A program made the position numbers and the translations under genes. The notes beneath the pieces are model-generated. The model was given only the letters and a program-made list of their open reading frames with translations. It was not told the origin of the DNA and did not search any database. A stretch of DNA of 64,000 nt, taken from contig JAQGKD010000046.1 of assembly GCA_028290285.1 (NCBI GenBank), positions 39,246-103,245 on the forward strand. Direction: 5' to 3'. This DNA is from Hyphomicrobiales bacterium. Lineage in GTDB: Bacteria; Pseudomonadota; Alphaproteobacteria; Rhizobiales; Beijerinckiaceae. Below, piece by piece: positions 9,301 through 18,585 of the stretch; positions within the stretch are counted from its first letter, which is position 1; each line of letters begins with the position of its first letter.

Positions 9301-9833
9301 GAATGCAGTATTCCGAAGCCTCGAAATGGCTGCACTGGATCACCGCGGCCTGCATCTTCTTCCAACTGCCATCGGGCGTCGCGCTCGACCATCTTCCAGA
9401 AGGTGTCGTTCAGAACACGTTCTATGACCTGCACCGCTCGTTCGGCTTCGTCGTTCTGTGCCTAGCGGCGTTGCGCGTGCTCGCGCGGCTGTATTACGGC
9501 GCACCCGCGGCATATGCGGGGCTCACGCCGTTTGAACGCGCTGCATCCGTGAGTGCGCATCAGGCGCTCTACGTTCTCTTGTTCGCAACACCCCTGCTGG
9601 GATGGGCGGCGACGTCCGCCTATCCGGTCACGATCTCGGTCTTCTGGCTGTTCGACCTCCCGCCGCTGGCGACGCCTGACGAGAGCCTGTCGAAGAGCCT
9701 GTTCAAGGCTCACAAGCTTGCAGCCTTCGCCATGGCCGGGGTTCTCGTCGCGCATATCGGCGGTGCACTCATGCATCGCCTGATCAAGCGCGACGGCGTC
9801 ATGGCGCGCATGTTGCCGGGTCGCCCGGGCTGA
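9297..9833 (+). CDS. Cytochrome b561 family protein
   Basis: Four-helix diheme b-type cytochrome of the inner membrane, 178 residues. Candidate haem histidines sit in KWLHWIT (H13), YDLHRSFGF, SAHQALY and FKAHKLAAF, one per helix as in the bacterial b561 group. It overlaps the stop of the RibD-like gene by 4 nt, so it is translationally coupled and probably provides or accepts electrons for the same pathway. It converges with the methyltransferase gene, stop to stop. Confidence 0.9.
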   Translation: MRMQYSEASKWLHWITAACIFFQLPSGVALDHLPEGVVQNTFYDLHRSFGFVVLCLAALRVLARLYYGAPAAYAGLTPFERAASVSAHQALYVLLFATPLLGWAATSAYPVTISVFWLFDLPPLATPDESLSKSLFKAHKLAAFAMAGVLVAHIGGALMHRLIKRDGVMARMLPGRPG

Positions 9834-10673
9834 TCAGGCCGGCGTCGCGAACAGATCGACGTGGCCGATGATGCAAGAAGCGCCTGCCAGCCGCGCCTCT
9901 CGCCAGGATTTCAGATCGAGAGCCGGGACGAGCCCCGTCTCGCCGACGGCGTCCGCCGCCCCGTTCACAAGTTCGTGGATCAACGCCGCCTGTGCGGGGC
10001 CGAGCTTCCAGGGGCTTTGCGCCGTTTCGACACGGTAACCCTGCGCTTCGAGCACACGCGCCAGATGAGCGGCCGCGAAAGGACCCGCCGACGGGCCGAA
10101 GCCCTTGTCGCCGGACTGGTGCGCGTGAAAGGCCGCGAGCACCTTCGCATCGGCTGGATGAGGCGGCTGCCACATCTCGGTTCCGTCATAGGTGAGCGTC
10201 GCGTAGAGCGGCACATGGCGGCGCTCGATGGCGCCACAGAATTGCGCGATCCAGTCCGTCGAGACCAGATCGAAGAAGGCCGTGGCTGTCACGAGATCGG
10301 CGCCGCCGTCGAGCACAGCATCGAGGCCGCTTGCGAGATCGGCCTGTTCGAAACGGACCGTGATCTCACGCCCCTCTTTGTGGAGATGCACGTCGTCTCC
10401 GCTGCTTTCGGCTTGATCGGCCCAGGCGACGAGTGCGCCCCGCGCCGCGTGGAGGAGCGCGTGGTCCCAGTCCACCAGCCGCCATGTCTGGCGGGCGGGA
10501 AGATTTCCCGCCAGCGCCCGCAGGTTTGCGCCGGAACCGCAGCCGAGATCGAGGATCGTCACGTGATCACGTCCGGAGAAGTGGGAAAACACCTGCCCGG
10601 CAAGTTCTCCGGCGCGAGCGGCTTTGTCAGCGGGCTCGCGCAGGGCCAGCCAGTCGGGCGAAAATCCGCTCAT
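9834..10673 (-). CDS. Class I SAM-dependent methyltransferase
   Basis: 279-residue methyltransferase. Motif I is ILDLGCGSGANLRAL near residue 40, followed by a strand with VDWD and the motif VTATAFFDLVS. The start is the ATG at 10673, which overlaps the glycosyltransferase stop (ATGA), showing coupling. A longer reading frame upstream is only the glycosyltransferase in another frame. The substrate is unknown. The neighbourhood (glycosyltransferase, QueD-like, dehydrogenase) suggests a small modified metabolite. Confidence 0.88.
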   Translation of the reverse strand: MSGFSPDWLALREPADKAARAGELAGQVFSHFSGRDHVTILDLGCGSGANLRALAGNLPARQTWRLVDWDHALLHAARGALVAWADQAESSGDDVHLHKEGREITVRFEQADLASGLDAVLDGGADLVTATAFFDLVSTDWIAQFCGAIERRHVPLYATLTYDGTEMWQPPHPADAKVLAAFHAHQSGDKGFGPSAGPFAAAHLARVLEAQGYRVETAQSPWKLGPAQAALIHELVNGAADAVGETGLVPALDLKSWREARLAGASCIIGHVDLFATPA

Positions 10674-11731
10674 GCGCTCTTTCCTTCTGCAACGCGCGCC
10701 AGCACATCGGCGACGATGCGGGCTGTGTCTTCCCATGTGGGCAATGCATGTCCGGCTTTGAAGGATGCTTCGGCAAGACGCGCGCGCCGCGGAGCATCCC
10801 GGAGCATTTGCCGCAGGGCCGCGCCAAGCGCCGCTGAATTTCCTGGTGCTACCTTCAGCGCGGCGGCATCGGGAACCGTGTCGCCCGCGGCTCCGCCCGT
10901 CGTCACGACGATCGGCAGGCCTCGCGCCATGGCCTCGGCCAGCACCATCCCATATCCTTCGTAATGCGACGACATCACGAAGAGATCGGCGCCCGCATAG
11001 AGTGCGTCGAGCGCGCCTCCGTCGATCTCGCCAGTCAGCGTGATGCGGCCTTCGAGATCGTGCGCGGCGACAAGCTTTCGCAGCGAGGCCACATGGGCGG
11101 GGGCCCGATCGAGCGAGCCCGCTATGGCGAGCGTCCATGTCTCATGGCGCAGGGGAGCAAGGGCTTCGACGAGCACGTCATAGCCCTTGCGGGGCACGAC
11201 TGACCCCACGGCAAGCATGGCCAGCGAGATCGAGCCGCTGCCATGTGCCTGACGTGCTGGCTGCGTACCCGGCAAAGCGATGGTGATGCGGTGCTCGGGC
11301 ACGCCGTAGTCTGCGACGAGGGCTGCCTTCGTCGTCGGGCTGGGCACGATCACGTGCACAGCCTTTGACAGGGCCGCTTTCTCGCAGGCATGGAGAAAAG
11401 CGCGGCGCGCATCGTCGAGGCCCGTTTCCAGCGCCAATGGATGATGGATCAGCGCGACGACAGGCTGCGCGATCCCCTCCACCAGCGACGCCGGACACGC
11501 CCCGAAGGCGAGCCCGTCTATGAAGAGCACGGCATCGTGCGAGGCCGCGGCGAAGAGATGTTGAGTGAGCGCGAGCTCCTGCGCGTTCGGCGCCGGAAAT
11601 CCGCCGGGCAAAGCGAGATGTTCGATCTCGATGCCAAGCCCCGGCAGGCGCCCTAGAACCTCGCGGTCGTAGTGATAACCGCCTGTCAGGCTGGCGAGAT
11701 CACCGGGAATTGCGAAGATCGCGCGCGGCAT
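10670..11731 (-). CDS. GT-B glycosyltransferase (family 4-like)
   Basis: 353-residue glycosyltransferase. The C-terminal nucleotide-sugar domain has VGSVVPRKGYDVLVEAL, the acidic EGYGMVLAEAMARGLPIVVT segment (E-x7-E type) and ADLFVMSSHYEG. The N-terminal acceptor domain starts at once with FAIPGDLASLTGGYHYDREV. No membrane segment is apparent, so it acts in the cytoplasm. It overlaps the methyltransferase by 4 nt and follows the QueD-like gene by 5 nt, so the three are one operon. The acceptor is unknown. Confidence 0.88.
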   Translation of the reverse strand: MPRAIFAIPGDLASLTGGYHYDREVLGRLPGLGIEIEHLALPGGFPAPNAQELALTQHLFAAASHDAVLFIDGLAFGACPASLVEGIAQPVVALIHHPLALETGLDDARRAFLHACEKAALSKAVHVIVPSPTTKAALVADYGVPEHRITIALPGTQPARQAHGSGSISLAMLAVGSVVPRKGYDVLVEALAPLRHETWTLAIAGSLDRAPAHVASLRKLVAAHDLEGRITLTGEIDGGALDALYAGADLFVMSSHYEGYGMVLAEAMARGLPIVVTTGGAAGDTVPDAAALKVAPGNSAALGAALRQMLRDAPRRARLAEASFKAGHALPTWEDTARIVADVLARVAEGKSA

Positions 11732-11736
11732 CGGCC

Positions 11737-12138
11737 TCAGGCCACCGGGCCTTCGAACCAGGCGCGGGCCACATGCGACTCGTGCAGGGTGACGCGGATC
11801 TTCGCGATGCCTTCGCCGCCGGGGCCGAGATCGCCTTTTCGGGCCGCATCCGACATGGCGTCGAAGATGTGCTTCGACAGGAATTCCGTCGTCGTCTGGC
11901 GTCCGGCGAATTGCGGGAGAGCGTCGAGGTTCTGATAATTGAGCGGGCTGAGCACGGCCTTCAGTGCTTCGCTGGCGCGGCCGATATCGACCACCACTTC
12001 ATTGCTGGTTAGCTCTTCTCGAAAGAACGCCACGTCCACGACAAAGGTCGCGCCGTGCATGTTCTGCGCGGGGCCGAAGAACTCGCCCTTGAAACTATGG
12101 GCGATCATGATGTGCTCGCGCACCTCGAGAGCATACAT
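11737..12138 (-). CDS. QueD / 6-pyruvoyl-tetrahydropterin synthase homologue with altered active site
   Basis: 133-residue member of the PTPS/QueD superfamily. Alignment by eye to QueD puts the zinc ligands at H14 (MIAHSF) and H28 (NMHGATF), but the third ligand of the usual HGH is Ala. The catalytic Cys before the HGH is absent, and the usual D-H-H pair is replaced in PLNYQNLDALP. The purine-anchoring Glu is kept (TLHES). The enzyme therefore should not do standard QueD chemistry. It sits between the MDR dehydrogenase and the glycosyltransferase with short gaps (17 and 5 nt). Confidence 0.85.
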   Translation of the reverse strand: MYALEVREHIMIAHSFKGEFFGPAQNMHGATFVVDVAFFREELTSNEVVVDIGRASEALKAVLSPLNYQNLDALPQFAGRQTTTEFLSKHIFDAMSDAARKGDLGPGGEGIAKIRVTLHESHVARAWFEGPVA

Positions 12139-12155
12139 GTGGATCTCCTTGGCGA

Positions 12156-13160
12156 TCAGTAACGTACGACCGTCGCGAGGGCGGACGCGGAAGGTGAGAG
12201 AATATCGGACAGAGCCTCAGGCAGGTTGTCGAAGAGAACCTCCCCCGTAATCAGCTTGTCGATCACATCGTCCTGCAAAAGGTCGAGCGCCTTGCGCAGG
12301 CGGCGGGCGTAGGTCCAGCGCGGACGCCGTCCGGGCGCGACCTGCCCGACCTGCGAGGAGATGAGCCTGAGGCGGCGGCTGTGGAAGGCGCCGCCCAGCG
12401 GCACCATCACCTGCTTGTCGCCGTACCAGCTCAGCTCGACGATGGTTGCCTCCATGCCGGCGGCGCCGAGCGCAGTGGACAGGCCCTCCGCCTGCGCGCT
12501 GGCGTGAAAAACGACGTCGGCGTCGCCAGCCAAGGTGTTCGGCATGCGGAAGGTCGCGCCGAGCGCCGCCACGACATCTGCGCGGCCCGGTTCCACATCG
12601 ACGACCGTGACCTCGGCACCGGGCAGGCGCGCCGCGAGATAGGCGACCAGCAGGCCGACAAGGCCGGCTCCGACGATCACAATCCTGTCACCGGGACCGG
12701 CGCCGGAATCCCAGAGGGCGTTGAGCGCGGTCTCCATGTTCGCGGCGAGCGCAGCGCGGCGGAGCGGCAAAGTCTCGGGTATGGCGACCAGGCGTTCGAC
12801 CGGCATGACAAAATGTGTCTGGTGCGGGTGCAGCGCGAAGACGGGAATTCCGAGCCATTCCTTCGGCCCCTGCTCGACGATGCCGACCGCGCAATAGCCG
12901 TATTTCACGGGATAAGGGAACTCACCCTCCTGAAACGGGGCCTTCATCCGATCGTATTCGGACAGCGGCACCCGGCCTTCGTAGACCAGCCGCTCGGTGC
13001 CACGGCTGATGCCCGACCAGAGCGTAAGAATTTGCGCTTCCCCGGGTCCCGGCTGGGGCACGGAGACAGGGCGAAGCTCGGCCCGGGCGCGGCTTGTGTA
13101 CCAGAGCGCCCGGCTGCGGCTGGTGCCGTCTTTGTGCGTGTTTTTCGTCTCGACCGTCAT
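12156..13160 (-). CDS. Medium-chain dehydrogenase/reductase (zinc-type alcohol dehydrogenase-like)
   Basis: 334-residue MDR-fold oxidoreductase. The Rossmann motif is VIVGAGLVGLLVAYLAA near residue 155, followed by an acidic residue ending the second strand (VDVEP), which suggests NAD. The catalytic zinc Cys of true alcohol dehydrogenases is not evident: the equivalent loop reads LWSGISRGTERLV, as in the BchC-like branch. The start is the ATG at 13160 with AGGTGA upstream; an in-frame ATG at 13214 lies farther back in the intergenic region. It is the first gene of the dehydrogenase, QueD-like, glycosyltransferase, methyltransferase operon. Confidence 0.85.
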   Translation of the reverse strand: MTVETKNTHKDGTSRSRALWYTSRARAELRPVSVPQPGPGEAQILTLWSGISRGTERLVYEGRVPLSEYDRMKAPFQEGEFPYPVKYGYCAVGIVEQGPKEWLGIPVFALHPHQTHFVMPVERLVAIPETLPLRRAALAANMETALNALWDSGAGPGDRIVIVGAGLVGLLVAYLAARLPGAEVTVVDVEPGRADVVAALGATFRMPNTLAGDADVVFHASAQAEGLSTALGAAGMEATIVELSWYGDKQVMVPLGGAFHSRRLRLISSQVGQVAPGRRPRWTYARRLRKALDLLQDDVIDKLITGEVLFDNLPEALSDILSPSASALATVVRY

Positions 13161-13248
13161 CGCATCACCTACTAATGTCCCGCCTGACTTAGCAATAGGC
13201 AATCGACCCGACAATACGGGCAGGTTTTCACCGGATCGAGTGTCCCAG

Positions 13249-15087
13249 ATGACGTTTAGCCCCCCGGCTTGCCCGCCCGCCCCAGTCCCGGCCTCGACGC
13301 CGGCAGCGCTTCAGTCCGCTTTGGCACTGAAGGGCCGCCGTGTCGGAGTCGCCGCGCTCAACATAGCAACATACGCGCTGCTGCTCGTCTGGATTGCGCA
13401 GATCCTCGGCGCGCAAGGCTGGAGCTGGATCGATGTCGCGATCTTCGTATGTTTCGCGGTGGCGGCGCCCTGGAGCGTTCTGGGCGTCTGGAATGCCCTC
13501 ATCGGTCTTTGGCTTCTGCACGGACGCGGCGATGCGATGGCGCTCGTGGCGCCCTTCGCCGAGGCCGGCGGGCTGCGCCAACCCGTTCATCTGCGCACCG
13601 CCATCGTGATGACGGTGCGCAACGAAGATCCGGCGCGGGCCTATGCACGGCTGGAGACCGTCATGCAGTCGGTCCTTGCGACGGGCGAGGACCGGCATTT
13701 CTGCTTCTTCGTCCTGAGCGACACCAGCGAAGCCGATGTCGGGGCGATGGAAGAGCACGCCTTCGCGGCGCTGAAATTGCGCAACCCCATGCTGGCCGGG
13801 CGGCTGTTCTATCGTCGCCGGACCGACAATGCGGGCTACAAGGCGGGCAACCTCCGCGACTTCTGCGATAGATGGGGGGCGGACTACGAATTCATGCTGC
13901 CGCTCGATGCCGACAGCCTGATGTCCGGCGAGACGATCGTGCGAATGGTGCGCATGGCTCAGGCCTTCCCGAAGCTCGGCATCTTGCAGAGCCTCGTCGT
14001 GGGCGCACCGGCGACCTCGGGCTTCGCGCGGATTTTCCAATTCGGCATGCGCCACGGAATGCGGCCATATACAATGGGGAGCGCCTTCTGGGCCGGCGAT
14101 TGCGGCCCGTTCTGGGGACATAATGCGCTGGTGCGTATCGCGCCGTTCCGCGATCATTGCAAGCTGCCCATCCTGCCCGGCAAGCCGCCGCTCGGCGGAC
14201 AGATCCTGTCACACGATCAGGTGGAGGCGGTGCTGATGCGCCGCGCCGGATTCGAGTGCCGCGTGCTGCCGCAAGAGAGTGGCAGCTACGAAGACAATCC
14301 ACCGACGCTGCTCGAATTCACGCGGCGCGATTTGCGCTGGTGCCAGGGCAACATGCAATATTGGGCCCTGCTTGGCATGAAGGGCCTCAAGCCGATGAGC
14401 CGCTTCCAGCTGCTCTGGGCGATCATGATGTTCATCGGCGTGCCAGCCTTCACAGCGATCATCGCACTCAGCGCGCTGAAGCCGCTCGACGGAGAAGATA
14501 TAAACGCCTTTCCAGCGGCCTCAGCGCTCGGCCTCTACGCCGTTTTCCTGGCCATGTATCTCGCGCCGAAGCTCGCCGGATTCGTCGATATCGCGCTGAC
14601 GCCGGGCGGCCTTGCGCGCTATGGCGGCGCAGGCCGATTCGTGGCGGGCGCGCTGCTCGAACTCGGCTTTTCCTTCCTGCTGGGTGCCACCACAACCTTG
14701 CGCACGAGCCTGTTCATGATCGGCCTGCTGTTTGGCCGCTCTGTGATCTGGAACGGACAGGCGCGGGATGCTCATGCGCTCTCGCTTGCAACGGCGACGC
14801 GCGGGCTCTGGCCGCAGATGGTGTTCGGGCTTTTCCTCTTCGCCACCGCCGGTGTTCTGGCGCCCGGCGTGATCCTGTGGTCGCTGCCGCTGACGGCTGG
14901 CTATGTCCTTGCCGTGCCCTTCGCAGTCGCCAGCGCTTCGCCTGCACTCGGGATGTGGCTGGCGCGCAGTGGCGTTTGCGCGCTGCCGGAAGATCTCGAT
15001 CCGCCCACCATTCTGACTGCGCTCGCCGCACGGAGCGATCCGCCGACTGATAAGCATGACGCAAAAAGGATTTTCGAAACCGCATGA
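13249..15087 (+). CDS. mdoH: Glucans biosynthesis glucosyltransferase MdoH/OpgH
   Basis: Inner-membrane GT2 enzyme that polymerises the beta-glucan backbone of osmoregulated periplasmic glucans. 612 residues from the ATG at 13249. Two N-terminal helices precede the GT2 domain, which has the DxD-type LPLDADSLMSG, the acidic SYEDNPPTLLEF and the RxxRW-type RRDLRWCQGN. Four or more helices follow (residues about 385-540). The start lacks a strong SD; an in-frame GTG lies 9 nt earlier. The coding frame open back to 12997 overlaps the divergent dehydrogenase and is not coding there. It overlaps the next gene by 4 nt. Confidence 0.93.
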   Translation: MTFSPPACPPAPVPASTPAALQSALALKGRRVGVAALNIATYALLLVWIAQILGAQGWSWIDVAIFVCFAVAAPWSVLGVWNALIGLWLLHGRGDAMALVAPFAEAGGLRQPVHLRTAIVMTVRNEDPARAYARLETVMQSVLATGEDRHFCFFVLSDTSEADVGAMEEHAFAALKLRNPMLAGRLFYRRRTDNAGYKAGNLRDFCDRWGADYEFMLPLDADSLMSGETIVRMVRMAQAFPKLGILQSLVVGAPATSGFARIFQFGMRHGMRPYTMGSAFWAGDCGPFWGHNALVRIAPFRDHCKLPILPGKPPLGGQILSHDQVEAVLMRRAGFECRVLPQESGSYEDNPPTLLEFTRRDLRWCQGNMQYWALLGMKGLKPMSRFQLLWAIMMFIGVPAFTAIIALSALKPLDGEDINAFPAASALGLYAVFLAMYLAPKLAGFVDIALTPGGLARYGGAGRFVAGALLELGFSFLLGATTTLRTSLFMIGLLFGRSVIWNGQARDAHALSLATATRGLWPQMVFGLFLFATAGVLAPGVILWSLPLTAGYVLAVPFAVASASPALGMWLARSGVCALPEDLDPPTILTALAARSDPPTDKHDAKRIFETA

Positions 15088-16097
15088 CCCAACGTTTTCT
15101 CGCGCTCGTCTTCTCGCTCGCCATCGCGCTTCATGTCACGCAAGCCCACGCACAACGGGCCCCCAATGCACCAGTCGCGGCGACGCCGTTCGTGCCTCCC
15201 GCGCAGCTCGTCGATCCGCACGAACTCGCTGTGCGGGTCGTCAACAGGTCCGGCCCGGTTCTCTGCGCCGAAAAGGACAATGTGGAGCTCAACCTGAACG
15301 CACCGACCATCCGGCAGTTTCGCATCCAGGCCGTCCATCCCGCCTATATCGGCTCGATCATGGTGGATCGCTGGGCGCCGGACTGGACCGCCTGCGACAT
15401 GTCGCATGACACGAGTTTCAAGTCGGACGCGCGTCGCACCACGTTCTGGGAAACGCCGGAGTATTGGCTGGTCGGCTACACATTCCCCTCGTTCTGGCGA
15501 CCGGGAACCGTGCCGGTTCGCGTCGGCGATAAGGTGGAGACGGGCCTGCACATGATCCAGCTCTGGATGCGCTATCGCGAGCGCGCCGAAGAGGTCCTGG
15601 TGATGTATCCCCCCGATGGATATTGGCGCGCCCGGCCGCTCCCCTTCGCCGACATGCGCTGGACGGCCTATGGTTCATCCTTCCTGCTCGGGCCGGTGGA
15701 GGTGCAGGAGCGCCCCGTCGTCGCGCTGAAGTCCATCGCCTTCGATCCCGCAACCCTGACCTTCACGCTCGACTACGCGCGCGGCGGCTCGGCAAAATTG
15801 AAGCTCGAGACGATCGATCAAGATCGGATCATCCTCAACGCATCCTTCTCGGGCGACCTGCCGAAAGACTTGCCCTTCGCCAGCATGCGCTCGATGTATG
15901 CGACCGAGTTCAACGCCGATGTCGCGCGCGTCGCATGGCGCGCCAAGAACGGCGAGGGCTGGGGAGAGTCCTCCATCATGGGCTATCAGGGTGGGCTCGT
16001 GACCGAGATCTGGGCAGGTCGCGTGGTGCCTTCGCTGCACAACAAGAGCGCGCCCGACATGGTGTTCAGCCATTTCTCGGACAAGCCGGGACCCTGA
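15084..16097 (+). CDS. Secreted hypothetical protein, coupled to mdoH
   Basis: 337 residues with a Sec signal peptide (residues 1-23, ending THAHAQ-like AHAQ before RAPNAP). I do not recognise the family. The mature part is rich in Trp and aromatic residues (for example RWAPDWTACDMSHD and PEYWLVGYTFPSFWRP), as in periplasmic carbohydrate-active or glucan-binding proteins. ATGA overlap with mdoH shows translational coupling, so a periplasmic role in glucan synthesis or modification is likely. mdoG is not present here, and this protein may take its place; that is inference. Confidence 0.85.
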   Translation: MTQRFLALVFSLAIALHVTQAHAQRAPNAPVAATPFVPPAQLVDPHELAVRVVNRSGPVLCAEKDNVELNLNAPTIRQFRIQAVHPAYIGSIMVDRWAPDWTACDMSHDTSFKSDARRTTFWETPEYWLVGYTFPSFWRPGTVPVRVGDKVETGLHMIQLWMRYRERAEEVLVMYPPDGYWRARPLPFADMRWTAYGSSFLLGPVEVQERPVVALKSIAFDPATLTFTLDYARGGSAKLKLETIDQDRIILNASFSGDLPKDLPFASMRSMYATEFNADVARVAWRAKNGEGWGESSIMGYQGGLVTEIWAGRVVPSLHNKSAPDMVFSHFSDKPGP

Positions 16098-16113
16098 TCG
16101 GGATCGTTGACGC

Positions 16114-17106
16114 ATGACGAAGATCGAAGCTGCGGATTCGCCCGCCGGTGGGCGCCGCCTTCTCGCTCTCGATGCGGCGCGCGGACTGGCGCTTGTGGCC
16201 ATGTTCGTGTTCCACATCGTCTGGGATCTCGGCTTCTTCGGCCTGATCCCGGCGGAGTGGCCCGTCGATCCGGGCTTCAGGGCCTATGGGCATGGGATCG
16301 CCGCGAGTTTCATCGCTCTCGCAGGCATCGGGCTCGTACTCGCGGCGCGCCAGAAACCCGGATGGCGTCCGGCGCTCCTGCGCATCGGGCGCATCGCGCT
16401 CGCGGCTGCGGCCATCAGCGCCGTCACCTATGTGATCTTTCCCGATGAGTTCATTTTCTTTGGCATCCTGCACCTGATCGCATTCGCAGGCCTCTGCGCC
16501 CTGCCCTTCCTGCGCGCCCCGGCTTTCGTCGTCGCGGGCGTGGCGCTGGTCGCGCTCGTGCTGCCGCTGTTCGTCGCGGCGCCCGTTTTCGACCAGCCAT
16601 TGTTCTGGTGGCTCGGACTTGGAACGGACGCGCCGCGCAGCAACGACTGGCGGCCGTTTCTGCCCTGGTTCGGCGTGATGCTCGCGGGGCTCCTGCTCGG
16701 GCGGCAGATCCTCTCGCGGGGTTTGCCGGGGCGCATGGACTGCTGGCAGCCTGCCGGGCTGTTTTCGCGCGGACTCGTCTGGGGCGGGCGGCATTCGCTG
16801 CTGGTCTATCTCGTGCACCAGCCGATCTTCATCGCAGTGATCTTCGTCATCGCGAAGATGGCAGGACCGCAGCATGTCATGGGCGGCGATCCCTTCACGC
16901 AAGCCTGCGAAGCGCAATGCGTGAAGGCCAACGGGCAGCCCGGTTACTGCAAGCGCGTATGCGGCTGCATCGTCCAACAGGCGCAGGCGCATAATCTCTG
17001 GCGCGCCGTGCTGGCGAACAAACTGAGCGACGACGAGCGCGTCCGCTTCACAGATCTCACCAGGACATGCGCGAGGTTCGAGGCGGACGGCGGCGCGCCC
17101 CCCTAG
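16114..17106 (+). CDS. DUF1624 / heparan-alpha-glucosaminide acetyltransferase-like membrane protein
   Basis: 330-residue membrane protein with about eight helices. The N-terminal motif [23 protein letters not shown] with its helix-embedded His is the hallmark of this acyltransferase family, which transfers acyl groups across the membrane to sugars. After the last helix ([16 protein letters not shown]) there is an unusual Cys-rich tail: CEAQC, nine residues, CKRVC, then G-C (twin CX3C spaced by nine). It lies 16 nt after the mdoH-linked secreted gene, so it may acylate the periplasmic glucan. It converges with fumC, overlapping its 3' end by 4 nt. Confidence 0.85.
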   Translation: MTKIEAADSPAGGRRLLALDAARGLALVAMFVFHIVWDLGFFGLIPAEWPVDPGFRAYGHGIAASFIALAGIGLVLAARQKPGWRPALLRIGRIALAAAAISAVTYVIFPDEFIFFGILHLIAFAGLCALPFLRAPAFVVAGVALVALVLPLFVAAPVFDQPLFWWLGLGTDAPRSNDWRPFLPWFGVMLAGLLLGRQILSRGLPGRMDCWQPAGLFSRGLVWGGRHSLLVYLVHQPIFIAVIFVIAKMAGPQHVMGGDPFTQACEAQCVKANGQPGYCKRVCGCIVQQAQAHNLWRAVLANKLSDDERVRFTDLTRTCARFEADGGAPP

Positions 17107-18533
17107 TCGCCGGGATTCAGCATCGACTCCGGCCGCACGAGCCTGTCGAATTCCTGCTCCGTGACAAAGCCCATGCCGACGGCTTCCTCGCGCAGGGTCG
17201 TGCCCTTCTCATGGGCTGATTTGGCGACCTTTGCCGCCTTGTCGTAACCGATGTGAGGCGCCAGCGCCGTCACCAGCATCAGCGAGCGGCCGAGAAGATC
17301 GGCGATGCGCTCGCGGTTGGGCGTGATGCCTTCCACGCAGTTGACGCGGAAACTTTCCGCCGCATCTGCCAGCAGGGAAACGGATTCGAGCAGAGCGAAG
17401 GCGAGCACCGGCTTGAAGACGTTCAGCTCGAAATGGCCCTGCGAGCCTGCGACCGTCACCGTCGTCTGGTTGCCGAAGACGCGCGTGCAGACCATGGTCA
17501 GGGCCTCCGCCTGTGTCGGGTTCACCTTGCCCGGCATGATCGATGATCCCGGCTCGTTCTCCGGCAGGGATATCTCGCCGAGGCCGGAGCGCGGGCCGCT
17601 GCCCAGAAGCCGCAGATCGTTGGCGATCTTGAACAGGCCGGTTGCTGCTGCGTTGAGCGCTCCATGCACGCAGACCAGCGCGTCATGTGAGGCCAGAGCC
17701 TCGAATTTGTTGGGCGCGGTGACGAAGGGCAGCCCGGTCAGTTCGGCCATCCGTGCCGCAAAACCTTCCGCGAAGCCGACCCGCGTGTTCAGCCCCGTGC
17801 CGACAGCCGTGCCGCCTTGGGCGAGCGGATAAAGATCGGGCAGCACGCGGCGGATTCGCGCGGCGGCCAAAGTGCATTGCGCGGCGTAGCCGGAGAATTC
17901 CTGGCCCAACGTCACCGGCGTCGCATCCTGAAGATGTGTGCGGCCGATCTTTACGATGGCTGCGAAGTCACGCGCCTTCGCGTCGAGCGCGCTCGCCAGA
18001 GCATCGAGGGCGGGCAGCAGATGTCCGGCGATCTCGCGCGCTGCGGCGACATGGATCGCAGTTGGAAAAGAATCGTTTGAGGATTGCCCGAGATTGACGT
18101 GATCGTTGGGATGCACGGGCGTTTTCGCGCCCCTCTCCCCGCCGAGCGCTTCGTTGGCGCGATTGGCGATGACCTCGTTCGCATTCATGTTGCTCTGCGT
18201 ACCGGAGCCGGTCTGCCAGACAACGAGCGGGAATTCTGCGTCGAAGTCGCCGTCGACCACTTGCTGCGCTGCCGCCACTATCGCGCTCGCCAGACCGGGG
18301 TCCAGCGCGCCCAGATCGCGATTGACCTCGGCGGCCACGCGCTTGACGAGGCCGAGCGCATGGACGAGCGGCAGCGGCATGCGCTGACCGCCGATGCGGA
18401 AATTCTGTAGGGAGCGTTGGGTCTGCGCGCCCCAATAACGGTCGGTCGGCACGTCGATGGGGCCGAAGGAATCCGTCTCAACACGCGACGCCGACGTCGC
18501 GGCGTCGCGCTTGTCTTCACTGATGCTCGTCAA
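17103..18533 (-). CDS. fumC: Class II fumarate hydratase
   Basis: Reversible hydration of fumarate to malate in the TCA cycle. 476 residues, tetrameric class II fold, iron-independent. The signature loop [17 protein letters not shown] is present near residue 318, along with the [13 protein letters not shown] and [14 protein letters not shown] substrate-binding segments. I choose the TTG at 18533 because GGAG lies 8 nt upstream and the sigma-factor gene ends at 18586. The frame is open to an ATG at 18656, but that would overlap ecfG. Confidence 0.95.
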   Translation of the reverse strand: MTSISEDKRDAATSASRVETDSFGPIDVPTDRYWGAQTQRSLQNFRIGGQRMPLPLVHALGLVKRVAAEVNRDLGALDPGLASAIVAAAQQVVDGDFDAEFPLVVWQTGSGTQSNMNANEVIANRANEALGGERGAKTPVHPNDHVNLGQSSNDSFPTAIHVAAAREIAGHLLPALDALASALDAKARDFAAIVKIGRTHLQDATPVTLGQEFSGYAAQCTLAAARIRRVLPDLYPLAQGGTAVGTGLNTRVGFAEGFAARMAELTGLPFVTAPNKFEALASHDALVCVHGALNAAATGLFKIANDLRLLGSGPRSGLGEISLPENEPGSSIMPGKVNPTQAEALTMVCTRVFGNQTTVTVAGSQGHFELNVFKPVLAFALLESVSLLADAAESFRVNCVEGITPNRERIADLLGRSLMLVTALAPHIGYDKAAKVAKSAHEKGTTLREEAVGMGFVTEQEFDRLVRPESMLNPGD

Positions 18534-18585
18534 AGTCCGAAACTCCGCCGGTCGTTTCGCACCTGTGCCGATCCGGATTTCCAGA

